This document shows, piece after piece, positions 55,992 through 63,671 of a DNA stretch of 64,000 nucleotides. The stretch's first letter is position 1. Every line of letters begins with the position of its first letter. The notes below the pieces were generated by a model. That model saw only the letters and a program-made list of their open reading frames with translations, was not told where the DNA came from and searched no databases. Source of the DNA: Sinomonas susongensis (GTDB lineage Bacteria > Actinomycetota > Actinomycetes > Actinomycetales > Micrococcaceae); contig NZ_SSNH01000011.1 in NCBI RefSeq assembly GCF_005877005.1, positions 1 through 64,000 on the forward strand. Direction: 5' to 3'. Made by a program: the position numbers and the translations under genes.

Positions 55992-56870
55992 TCAGGGCGC
56001 CATGAATCCGACCTCGGTCAGATTCTCGGAGATCTGCCAGAGCTGGGCCGCAACTGGAGCGTCCTTCGCTGCGGCGGAGCGTCCGATGGGCTCGGCGCCG
56101 CTCCGCATGTGCATGAGCCGCTGGGGCCCCACGAAGGTGTTCCCCGGGAGGTCTTCGGTTGCAGCGTAGAGAACGGGGAGGGCGCCGTGCGCCGCGTCCT
56201 GTCCGAGGACAGGCAGGAGACGGTCCCAGAAGCTTCGCGTTGTGCCTGCTGGCTTGTCGTAGATCGGCGTCACGACCAGTCCGGGGTGCGCTGCCAACGC
56301 CCGGACTCCGGATCCGTCTGCGCGGAGGCGTCGATCCAGTTCCGCGGTGAACAACAGGTTGGCGAGCTTCGAGTCGTTGTAGGCCCGAGACGAATGATAG
56401 GGCCGGTTTTCCCAGTTCGGATCGTCGAGGTCGAGCCGCGCAGCCCGCTCGGCCTGCGATGCGAGGACAACCACGCGGTCCCGAAGGAACGGCAGAAGTC
56501 TCAGGGTCAGTGCGAAGTGCCCCAGGTGGTTCGTGCCGAAGTCGAGTTCGAACCCGTCCCGCGTTCGTTCAAGCGCTCGTGCAGCTACCCCGGCGTTGTT
56601 GATGAGGATGTCGATTGGCTCTGTCCAGCCGTCGGCGAACCGCCGGACGGACTCGAGGTCACCGAGGTCGAGGGGTCGCGTCTCCACCCGGCCGAAGATG
56701 CTGGCCGCAACCGCCTGAGCCTTGCTGTGGTTGCGCGCTGCAATGACGACCCTCGCCCCGGCTCCGGCGAGGGCGGCGGCAGTGGCCTGCCCGATCCCGC
56801 TTGTCGCGCCGGTGACCAACACCGTGCGGTCCTGGAGGCCCGGGAGATGGTCTGCGTTGTAGAGGCTCAT
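55992..56870 (-). CDS. Short-chain dehydrogenase/reductase
   Basis: The 292-residue classical SDR has the cofactor motif TGATSGIG, NNAG, a catalytic serine in LASQAERAA, and YNDSK. It resembles retinol-dehydrogenase/WW-oxidoreductase-type enzymes; the substrate is unknown. ATG 56870 has no ribosome site and lies 6 bp past a -10 element, so its mRNA is probably leaderless. It is divergent from the TetR gene and shares a palindromic operator with it. Confidence 0.9.
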   Translation of the reverse strand: MSLYNADHLPGLQDRTVLVTGATSGIGQATAAALAGAGARVVIAARNHSKAQAVAASIFGRVETRPLDLGDLESVRRFADGWTEPIDILINNAGVAARALERTRDGFELDFGTNHLGHFALTLRLLPFLRDRVVVLASQAERAARLDLDDPNWENRPYHSSRAYNDSKLANLLFTAELDRRLRADGSGVRALAAHPGLVVTPIYDKPAGTTRSFWDRLLPVLGQDAAHGALPVLYAATEDLPGNTFVGPQRLMHMRSGAEPIGRSAAAKDAPVAAQLWQISENLTEVGFMAP

Positions 56871-56876
56871 GGCGCT

Positions 56877-56915
56877 AATGTAGTCAGCGACAACATTGTT
56901 GTCAATGACTACATT
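56877..56915. promoter_or_regulatory. 39-bp palindromic operator with two overlapping divergent promoters
   Basis: AATGTAGTCA (56877-56886) pairs with TGACTACATT (56906-56915), and inside GACAACA-T-TGTTGTC (56889-56903) shares the same centre at 56896; only two base pairs mismatch. On the minus strand TTGACA (56905-56900), a 17-bp spacer and TACATT (56882-56877) form a near-ideal promoter for the SDR gene. On the plus strand GCGACA, 17 bp and TACATT (56910-56915) serve the TetR gene. A TetR dimer pair bound here would shut both promoters. Confidence 0.85.
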
Positions 56916-56923
56916 TGAGTAGG

Positions 56924-57496
56924 ATGGACCTCGTGGACGAGGCATACCATCACGGCGCCCTCCGGGAAGCGCTGCTCACTGAAGGGCAACGGGTGCTCCT
57001 CGAGGAAGGGGCGGACGCGGTCACGCTCCGCCGTCTTGCCAGGGTCGCGGGCGTCAGCCATGCCGCACCACGACGTCACTTCGCCGACCGCGAAGAACTG
57101 CTCGACGCGATTGCCGCCCGAGGATTCGAGTCGCTCACCGAGTCAGCAATCCGCGCGGGTGACGCTGACGACCTCGCTGAGCGGCTGACCCAGTACGCCC
57201 GTACGTTCGTCCGATTCGCGGCCGACAACGGACCGCTTGTGGCCTTGATGTTCGGGGCCAAACACGGAGCGGCAGGTGGTCCGCTCGCCGAAGCGGCGAG
57301 GCACTTCTTCGCCACTGGTGCCCGCCTGCTCGGTGAGGACCCCAGCACGCCCCCCAGGCCTCAGGTCTACCTCGTCGCCGCGACCTTCGAAGGCATCAGC
57401 ATGCTGGTCGCCGCCGGGCGTCTTCCGCGGGAAAGGGTCGACGAAGTCATCGCGACGGCGGTAGCCGCGTTGGTGCCACAGTTTGAGGCGAAGTAG
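56924..57496 (+). CDS. TetR-family repressor
   Basis: The 190-residue protein has an N-terminal TetR helix-turn-helix (about 10-55, TLRRLARVAGVSHAAPRRHFADR) and a C-terminal WHG-type ligand domain (RFAADNGPLVALMFGAKHG). It should bind the adjacent palindrome and control itself and the SDR gene in response to the SDR substrate. ATG 56924 lies 8 bp after a -10 element with no ribosome site, so a leaderless mRNA is likely. Confidence 0.9.
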   Translation: MDLVDEAYHHGALREALLTEGQRVLLEEGADAVTLRRLARVAGVSHAAPRRHFADREELLDAIAARGFESLTESAIRAGDADDLAERLTQYARTFVRFAADNGPLVALMFGAKHGAAGGPLAEAARHFFATGARLLGEDPSTPPRPQVYLVAATFEGISMLVAAGRLPRERVDEVIATAVAALVPQFEAK

Positions 57497-57740
57497 GGGC
57501 TCGTCGGTAGCCGAAGACCCGATGTGACCAGCCGAAATCGCCCTGGATAGCATCCACGGGCGGACAAATTCGCGCCTCCGGGAGCGGCAAGAACAACGCT
57601 GACGTTGTAGGACGAAATTCGCTCGCAGTTTCGATTGAAGGGTCGATAAAACGAACTGCGGGACGGCCTAATTCCGACATCTCGAGATGGTGAAGACTTA
57701 GAGTGAGATTTGGTCGATTTCGTATGGGGTGGAGGTTGGA
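57497..57740. other. Noncoding spacer upstream of the coiled-coil/GIY-YIG cassette
   Basis: This 244-bp stretch has no supported gene and is AT-richer than its neighbours. It holds a small hairpin ACAACG-CTGA-CGTTGT (57593-57608) and, further right, inverted 7-mers CGCAGTT and AACTGCG. It must contain the promoter of the cassette, but no pair of hexamers is convincing. GGAGG at 57731-57735 is the ribosome site of the next gene. Confidence 0.4.
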
Positions 57741-58988
57741 GTGTCGCGGCGTCACGGGTTTCTTGCAGAGTTTCAGCGTCAACAGCGGTTAGCCCAGCAG
57801 CGAGCGAACGCGGCCCAGCGGGCCGCAGCGGCCGCGCAGGCCCGAGCCGAGCGCGCCCATGCAGCTTCCCTGCGGGCGGCAGCGGCGGCGGAGCGTGCGT
57901 CAGAGGCCGAGCGCAAGCAGCTTGAGAAGGAGGCGCGCGCAGCCCACATCGAGGCCCGACTGGCAGAGGCCGAGAGGCTGAATGAGGCCCTGAGCAACGA
58001 ATACGCCGAAATCGACGGCATCCTCGGCGCCACCCTCGATTCGGACGACTGGGTCGACCTGCAGTCCCTGAAGCGGACGGTCCGGCACCCGGCATTCCCG
58101 CGCCCCGACCTGGAACGCCCAAACCCGGCTCCCTCTCCGATCGAGGTGCCCCCGCCTCCGGCCCTGCGGGAACCGGAACCGCCGACGGGGCTGTTCGGTC
58201 GGAAGAAGAAGCTCGAGGCTGCCCGGCTGCAAGCCCAGGCCGAGTACCAGCAGGCCATGCAGGAGTGGACCGCTTACCGGGACTCGATTCCCGCGAAGGA
58301 GGCCGCGCTCAAGGCAACGCACGCCTCCTTCGAGGAGGAACGGCTCCGACAGCTCAAGGCCGAGATCGCCCGCTACGAAGCGGACTGCAAGCAACGTGAG
58401 AAGGAAGTCGCCGAGCACAACGCCGCGATCGACGACCTCGCCGCCGCCCTCGCCTATGGCGCCCCCGAGGCGGTCGAGGAATACGTCGGCATCGTCATGG
58501 CGAACTCGGTCTACCCCGAGCACTTCCAAGTCCAGCACGAGGCGAAGTTCGACCCGGAGACGGCCGAGCTGAAGCTGAGCGTGCTCGTGCCTGCTCCGGA
58601 GGAGCTCCGCAGCGTGAAGGCCCACCGGTATGTGAAGGCAAGCGACGAGATCACCGCAACGCAGCTGTCAAAGAAAGAGGCGAACGACCGCTACGCGGGC
58701 GCCCTGCACCAGGTTGCCATCAGATCCCTGCACGAGATCTTCGAATCCGACCGTCAGGGAATCATCCGGGCGGTCTCCCTGCAGGTCGGTCCCCAAACCA
58801 AGGATCCGGCGACAGGACGCGAGACCTTCATCCCCCTGGTCGCCGTGACCTCTCCCCGGGAGAAGTTCTTGGAATTCGACCTCTCCGGCGTCGTCCCCGC
58901 GGCGACGCTCCAGCACCTCGGCGCGGCAGTATCGAAGAATCCCTCGGCCCTGGCCGCGGTCGACCCAGCCGGCGTCCGCCGGTCATGA
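57741..58988 (+). CDS. Coiled-coil protein with a restriction-enzyme-associated domain
   Basis: The 415-residue soluble protein has an Ala/Arg-rich coiled coil (about 10-85), a conserved DLQSLKRTVRHPAF motif (107-119), a Pro-rich linker (120-150), a second coiled coil (about 155-235) and a globular domain (about 236-412; AHRYVKASDEI, RYAGALHQVAIRSLHEIF, ATLQHLGAAVSKNP). As I recall, this layout forms the N-terminal part of Streptomyces proteins annotated as restriction endonucleases, where an Mrr-type nuclease domain follows. No nuclease domain is present here. GTG 57741 has GGAGG 5 bp upstream. Function is unknown; a sensor or recruiter for the next gene is inferred. Confidence 0.72.
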   Translation: MSRRHGFLAEFQRQQRLAQQRANAAQRAAAAAQARAERAHAASLRAAAAAERASEAERKQLEKEARAAHIEARLAEAERLNEALSNEYAEIDGILGATLDSDDWVDLQSLKRTVRHPAFPRPDLERPNPAPSPIEVPPPPALREPEPPTGLFGRKKKLEAARLQAQAEYQQAMQEWTAYRDSIPAKEAALKATHASFEEERLRQLKAEIARYEADCKQREKEVAEHNAAIDDLAAALAYGAPEAVEEYVGIVMANSVYPEHFQVQHEAKFDPETAELKLSVLVPAPEELRSVKAHRYVKASDEITATQLSKKEANDRYAGALHQVAIRSLHEIFESDRQGIIRAVSLQVGPQTKDPATGRETFIPLVAVTSPREKFLEFDLSGVVPAATLQHLGAAVSKNPSALAAVDPAGVRRS

Positions 58989-60391
58989 GCCCCGAGAGAA
59001 CGCGCTTCAACCCTCCCCCAGGATGGCCGCCGGCCCCGGCGGGCTGGAAGCCCCCCGCAGGGTGGAGGCCCCCGAGCTCCTGGCCAGCTCCCCCGCCCGG
59101 GTGGCAGCTCTGGATGCCCGAGGGAGAAGTCGCCGAGGACGCCCCGGCCGACGGCGAATGCCCGGCTGTGCAGCAGGAGCCTGGCCACCCAAGCGAAGAG
59201 ATCCCGAGAAGAGCACTCCGCTCTAAAAGCCCGGCACCGGATGACAAGGGTTTGCTGGACAGGCTGAATGCACTCAAGGCCGAGAACAAAAGACTCCGCG
59301 AGCTTCTCGCGGACACGTCGCCCTCCGACGCCCCGGTACAGCTCGATGACCAGAAGGTGTTGCAAGAGGTCGGCATCTACCGCTACCACCACCCCCTCGA
59401 GAACGCCGCGGCGTACCTTCCCCGCCTCAACGACATCGAGTCCCGGGTTGCGGCCCTGATCCGAGAGGGGCACGCCATTGAGACCTCGAACACGTTCACC
59501 TTCGACAACTCCTTGGCCAAGGGACGGAAGATGTCCGACGACCTAGCCAAGCTCATGCTCCGGGCCTACAACGCCGAAGCGGACAACAGCATCCGGAGCC
59601 TGAAGGCCGGGAACGTCCAGACTGCCAAGCGCAGGCTCGAAGCGTCGCGGACGGCAATCACCCGACTGGGCGCGATGATGCAGATGCACATTAGCGACGC
59701 CTACCACCTGCTCCGTATCGAGGAAATCGAACTGACCGCCGATTGGCTGATGATGAAGCAGGAAGAAAAGGAGCGTGAACGCGAAGAGCGGGCCCGCCTC
59801 AGGGAAGAACGGCGCGTGGAGAAGGAGCTCGCCGAGGAACGCGCACGGCTCGACAAGGAACGGGCCTTGCTCCTGCAGACCCTCGAAACCCTCAGCGCCG
59901 CGGGGACGACGAACCCCGACCTTGTCCAGCGCCTCGCCGACATCGATCAGGCGATCGCGGAGAACGATTACCGGGCAGCCAACATTCGTGCAGGCTACGT
60001 CTACGTCATCTCCAACCGGGGCGCCTTCGGGCAGGGGGTCGTGAAGATCGGTCTCACTCGCAGGCTCGAACCCGCCGACCGTGTCAGCGAGCTCAGCGGG
60101 GCTTCCGTCCCGTTCCGGTTCGACATCCACACCATCTACTTCTCTGAGGACGCCGTCACCCTCGAGACCGAACTCCACCGGCACTTCGCGGACCGCGCCC
60201 TCAACCAGGCCAACCCAAGAAAGGAGTTCTTCTTCGCTACGCCGGCCGAAGTCCGCGAGGTCCTGGCCACCAAAGTCGGCAACCTCCTCGAGTTCACCGA
60301 AGACGCAGAAGCAACCGAATATTTCCAGTCCCTCAGCTCATGGCCGGCCCAGCGGCGCGCTGTCGACGAGGACGCAGGGAGCACGCTGTGA
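58985..60391 (+). CDS. W-rich repeat, DUF4041 and GIY-YIG (T5orf172/MUG113) nuclease protein
   Basis: The 468-residue protein has an N-terminal Pro/Trp repeat region (about 8-43, five P-x-GW-like units), a DUF4041 helical region (about 125-290), a highly charged coiled coil (about 257-300) and a C-terminal T5orf172/GIY-YIG domain (about 336-430): YVYV at 338-341, VVKIGLTRR, Glu396 and His398 in ETELHRHF, and RKEFF. GIY-YIG domains cut DNA; DUF4041-GIY-YIG proteins occur in phage and accessory regions. Its ATG overlaps the preceding stop as ATGA, so the two proteins are probably made together. Confidence 0.82.
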   Translation: MSPERTRFNPPPGWPPAPAGWKPPAGWRPPSSWPAPPPGWQLWMPEGEVAEDAPADGECPAVQQEPGHPSEEIPRRALRSKSPAPDDKGLLDRLNALKAENKRLRELLADTSPSDAPVQLDDQKVLQEVGIYRYHHPLENAAAYLPRLNDIESRVAALIREGHAIETSNTFTFDNSLAKGRKMSDDLAKLMLRAYNAEADNSIRSLKAGNVQTAKRRLEASRTAITRLGAMMQMHISDAYHLLRIEEIELTADWLMMKQEEKEREREERARLREERRVEKELAEERARLDKERALLLQTLETLSAAGTTNPDLVQRLADIDQAIAENDYRAANIRAGYVYVISNRGAFGQGVVKIGLTRRLEPADRVSELSGASVPFRFDIHTIYFSEDAVTLETELHRHFADRALNQANPRKEFFFATPAEVREVLATKVGNLLEFTEDAEATEYFQSLSSWPAQRRAVDEDAGSTL

Positions 60392-60480
60392 AGACGATCC
60401 GGAAGGCAAGACCCGAACTACTGTGATTGGCGGCAGCGCCGCAACAGAGAACGACTTCGCCGCATCCTGAAAACACCGCA

Positions 60481-60503
60481 GCCCCCGGGGGTAACCCGGG
60501 GGC
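60481..60503. terminator. GC-rich terminator hairpin after the GIY-YIG gene
   Basis: GCCCCCGGG (60481-60489) pairs with CCCGGGGGC (60495-60503) around a 5-nt loop, with flanking CCGC/GCGG that can extend it. It lies between convergent genes and may act in both directions. The stretch 60392-60480 shows nothing else. Confidence 0.7.
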
Positions 60504-60533
60504 GGCGGTTCTAGAGAGGCTCTAGGGCTTGCG

Positions 60534-61370
60534 CTACTTGCTAGCGCTAGCAATCCAGGACTGGATCGACGCGAGGTCGACGCGCTGCAGCCCGTCGAGC
60601 GCGAGGCAGTTCTTGTTGCCGAAGCTCGTGAGGCCCACGATCTGACCATTGAGGAACACCGGGCCGCCGGAATCACCTGAGCAGATGCCGCCGGTGCCCT
60701 GGGCCGGGTTGACGTTGGCGTGCGTCGTGAAGATCTGCGGGCCCACGCTCTGGAGGTTCATGTCCACCGAGCGGCGGATCATCGGGTAGGAGACGGGGAC
60801 TCGCCGCTGTGGACCGGAGTCGGGCTTCGCGAGCTGCGCGCCGTAGCCGACGGCCGTCACGGTGGTCTTCGGCACGTCGCCGGGAGCGAGCGCGTCAAGG
60901 GTACCCGGCGCAGCGAGGGGGTAGAACGGCTGCGAAACGGGGGTGTCGAGCTTGATGATGCCGACGTCGTTCCAGTTGTTCTTGTCCGTGAAGTTCGAGA
61001 AGGCGGGGTCCGTCACCGCAGTTCCCGAGATTCGACCCGCAAGGTCAGTTGACGTGTAGCCAACGCTCGGGTCTGCCGCGTTCGGGAAGCCCGACGGCGG
61101 CTGCTCGGCAATCACGGAATCGAAGCTCACGAGCGTCCTGCCGAGAGTGCCATCCGTGCAGTGGGCAGCCGTCAGGATGACAGTCGGCGAGATGAGCGAG
61201 CCCGAGCACCGGAAACGTCCCTCCGCCGTGTAGAAGACGATCAGCGCCACGCCGGGATGGGCGTTGCCGTCGTCGGTCCCGCCCGTGCTCGCCTGTGCGG
61301 GCGCAGCGGCGAACGCCAGCCCGAAAGCGGCGGTCAGCGCCGCCAAGGCGGCAATGAGTTTCTTGCGCAT
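60534..61370 (-). CDS. Secreted trypsin-like serine protease
   Basis: The 278-residue S1-family protease has a signal peptide (about 1-27, ending AQAS), catalytic triad His70 (LTAAHC), Asp135 (WNDVGIIKL) and Ser234 (GDSGGP), and a cysteine pair expected to close the histidine loop. A short propeptide at most is present. It is secreted. GAGGGACA precedes ATG 61370. The target is unknown; such proteases are common extracellular enzymes in Actinobacteria. Confidence 0.93.
   Translation of the reverse strand: MRKKLIAALAALTAAFGLAFAAAPAQASTGGTDDGNAHPGVALIVFYTAEGRFRCSGSLISPTVILTAAHCTDGTLGRTLVSFDSVIAEQPPSGFPNAADPSVGYTSTDLAGRISGTAVTDPAFSNFTDKNNWNDVGIIKLDTPVSQPFYPLAAPGTLDALAPGDVPKTTVTAVGYGAQLAKPDSGPQRRVPVSYPMIRRSVDMNLQSVGPQIFTTHANVNPAQGTGGICSGDSGGPVFLNGQIVGLTSFGNKNCLALDGLQRVDLASIQSWIASASK
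60538..60553. repeat. 16-bp perfect palindrome at the protease gene end
   Basis: TTGCTAGC-GCTAGCAA is a perfect palindrome covering the last sense codons of the protease gene. Together with CTAGAG-AGG-CTCTAG at 60511-60525 it brings four CTAG tetranucleotides into about 40 bp, unusual for this kind of genome. It could be a binding site or a backup terminator. Confidence 0.6.
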
Positions 61371-61427
61371 TGTCCCTCTTCCTTGAGCACGGTTGTGCTG
61401 CGGCACGGATTCTTCAGGAAGCCGTGG

Positions 61428-61456
61428 CTTCTAGCCAGAGGTTACCGTATTGACAA
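61428..61456 (-). promoter_or_regulatory. Probable promoter of the secreted protease gene
   Basis: On the minus strand TTGTCA (61456-61451) is followed after 17 bp by TAGAAG (61433-61428). The transcript would start near 61421, giving a leader of about 50 nt before ATG 61370. Confidence 0.45.
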
Positions 61457-61491
61457 GTTGAGTTACATTCCCGGGGCGCGGACGGCAACTG

Positions 61492-62073
61492 CTAAAGTCC
61501 CCACGCCTCGACGGCGGGGGTCTTCTTGTCCCAGCCCAGGCGGCAGACTTTCGCTGTCCCGAGAATGAAATGCCGCCCCTCGACAGGGACCATGCCGAGC
61601 CATCGGGCTGCCAGGATCCTGCAGAAGTGACCGTGGGCGACGAGTAGTGCATTCTCGACGCCGGAGCGGAGGACGCGCTCGACGATCAGGTCCGCCCGGG
61701 CCCCCACCTCGGCGAGGGTCTCCCCGTTGGGGACCCCGTCCTTCCAGATGAGGTAGCTCGGGTTCTTGCGCCGGATGTCAGCCGAACGCACGCCCTCGTA
61801 GTCGCCGTAGTCCCACTCGACCGCGTTGGGCTCGAGTTCCGCCTCCGGGAATCCGGCGAGCTCCGCCGTCCTCCGCGCCCGCTGCAGTGGAGAGGTGAGC
61901 ACGAGACCGAAATTGACGCCGTCGAGCGTCGCCTTCGCTGCGCGCGCCTGCTCCTCACCCTCCGGGGTGAGTGGAAGATCGGTGAGCCCGGTGTACTGGC
62001 CGCTCTTGGACCACTCCGTCTCGCCGTGCCGCAGAAGCCACAGCTTCGGCAGGCCGAAATCTTCGGTGCTCAC
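61492..62073 (-). CDS. Histidine phosphatase, phosphoglycerate-mutase superfamily
   Basis: The 193-residue protein has the catalytic motif LLRHGETEW with His16, Arg68-type phosphate contacts in SPLQRARRTAE, and a second histidine in VAHGHFCRIL. This is the acid-phosphatase-like branch; the substrate is unknown. GTG 62073 has AAGGAG 5 bp upstream and overlaps the CCA-transferase stop as GTGA, so the two are coupled. Confidence 0.9.
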   Translation of the reverse strand: MSTEDFGLPKLWLLRHGETEWSKSGQYTGLTDLPLTPEGEEQARAAKATLDGVNFGLVLTSPLQRARRTAELAGFPEAELEPNAVEWDYGDYEGVRSADIRRKNPSYLIWKDGVPNGETLAEVGARADLIVERVLRSGVENALLVAHGHFCRILAARWLGMVPVEGRHFILGTAKVCRLGWDKKTPAVEAWGL

Positions 62074-63572
62074 TCGCTCTCCTTCTCCTCTTTAACAGGA
62101 CCGCTTTCAGCAGCACCGTTTTCCGGCTGCCCAGCCCACCAGTCGAGCAGTTTTGCCCGGGCAGATTCCTCGCTGGCCGGTCCGTTCTCCATGCGCTCGT
62201 CGAGCAGGTACCGATAGGCCCGGCCCACGATCGGTCCGGGCGCAATGCCCAGGACTTCCATGATCTGCTGCCCGTCGAGGTCGGGGCGGATTGACGCAAG
62301 CTCCTCCTGCTCCGCGAGCTCGGCGATGCGCTGTTCCAGATCGTCGTAGGCGAAGGAGAGGCGGTCCGCCTTGCGCTGGTTCCGCGTCGTGACGTCCGAG
62401 CGCGTGAGGCGATGGAGCCGCTCGAGGAGGGGCCCGGCATCCGTGACGTAACGGCGCACCGCGGAATCAGTCCAGCCAGCGTCCCCGTAGCCGTAGAAGC
62501 GCATGTGGAGCTCTACTAGTCTGGCGACGGACTTGATGGTCTCGTTGTCGAACCGCAGCTCGCGCATGCGCTTCTTCACGAGCTTGGCGCCGACGACGTC
62601 GTGATGGCGGAAGGAGACGGCCCCACCCGGTTCGAAGCGGCGCGTCGCCGGCTTGCCGACGTCGTGCACGAGCGCCGCGAAGCGCAGCACGAAGTCCGGG
62701 CTCGGGACAGGCCCGTCGGGACCCGTCTCAAGGGCCACCGCCTGCTCGAGGACGGTGAGCGAGTGCTGGTACACATCCTTGTGGCGATGGTGCTCGTCGA
62801 CCTCGAGCCGCAGGGCGCTCACCTCGGGAAGCACGACGTCGCCAATTCCGGTGTCCACGAGGAGGTCGACGCCAGCGCGGGGGGCGGCCCCGTTGATGAG
62901 CTTGACCAGCTCGTCGCGGATGCGTTCCGCCGAGACGATCGAAATGCGGCCAGCCATGGCCGTCATCGCGTCCCGCACCTCGGGCGCGACGTCGACCTTG
63001 AGCTGGGAAGCGAAGCGCGCGGCGCGCATCATCCGCAGCGGGTCGTCGGAGAAGGAATCCTCAGGCGTCCCCGGTGTGCGGAGGACCCCGGCGTGGAGGT
63101 CCCGGACGCCACCAAACGGGTCGACAAGCTCGAGCGACGGGAGGCGCAGCGCCATGGCGTTCATGCTGAAGTCGCGGCGTTCGAGGTCGTCCTCGAGCGA
63201 CGAGCCGAAGGCGACCACGGGCTTCCGCGACTCCGGGTCGTAGGCTTCGGCCCGGTAGGTCGTCACTTCGATCTGGAAGCCCCGCTTGCGCAGGCCGATG
63301 GTGCCGAAGTCCCTGCCGATCTCCCAGAACGCGTCGGCCCACCCCTTGATGACCGCCAGGGTCTCATCTGGGGTCGCGTTGGTCGTGAAGTCGAGGTCAG
63401 GCGACTGGCGGCCCAGGAAGAGATCCCGGACCGGTCCACCCACGAGTGAGAGTTCGAACCCGGCGTCGACGAAGCGACGCCCGAGTTCGAGCGCGACGGG
63501 ATCGACGGCGAAGCCGACGGACGGTGTTTCAGGCGCCGTCGTCCGCGCCCCTTGTGAGTCTTCTCCTGCCAT
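62070..63572 (-). CDS. CCA tRNA nucleotidyltransferase
   Basis: The 500-residue enzyme has the nucleotidyltransferase head (LVGGPVRDLFLGRQSPDLDFT with the metal-binding DxD), the neck motif RRDFSMNAMAL, a tRNA-binding region and a C-terminal HD domain (VHDVGKPATRR). It adds or repairs the CCA end of tRNAs; the HD domain is typical of actinobacterial and Gram-negative forms. ATG 63572 has AAGGG 4 bp upstream. It is divergent from the Nudix gene. Confidence 0.93.
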   Translation of the reverse strand: MAGEDSQGARTTAPETPSVGFAVDPVALELGRRFVDAGFELSLVGGPVRDLFLGRQSPDLDFTTNATPDETLAVIKGWADAFWEIGRDFGTIGLRKRGFQIEVTTYRAEAYDPESRKPVVAFGSSLEDDLERRDFSMNAMALRLPSLELVDPFGGVRDLHAGVLRTPGTPEDSFSDDPLRMMRAARFASQLKVDVAPEVRDAMTAMAGRISIVSAERIRDELVKLINGAAPRAGVDLLVDTGIGDVVLPEVSALRLEVDEHHRHKDVYQHSLTVLEQAVALETGPDGPVPSPDFVLRFAALVHDVGKPATRRFEPGGAVSFRHHDVVGAKLVKKRMRELRFDNETIKSVARLVELHMRFYGYGDAGWTDSAVRRYVTDAGPLLERLHRLTRSDVTTRNQRKADRLSFAYDDLEQRIAELAEQEELASIRPDLDGQQIMEVLGIAPGPIVGRAYRYLLDERMENGPASEESARAKLLDWWAGQPENGAAESGPVKEEKESE

Positions 63573-63671
63573 AGCCCTTAAAGCTTCGCAGATCGAAGAG
63601 CCAGTTTCCGATCCGAGCGGCGCAGGCGGACCATGACTCATCGTGAGGGGCTTCTGGTTAGAGTGGACTGC

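Noticed and set aside
58985-60391. Homing endonuclease or group I intron enzyme
   Set aside because: The GIY-YIG domain is of the T5orf172 type fused to DUF4041, and no intron or intein boundaries are seen around it.
61450-61475. Plus-strand promoter beginning TTGACA
   Set aside because: The nearest -10-like TACATT is only 8 bp away and no plus-strand gene follows; the minus-strand promoter in the same bases is better.
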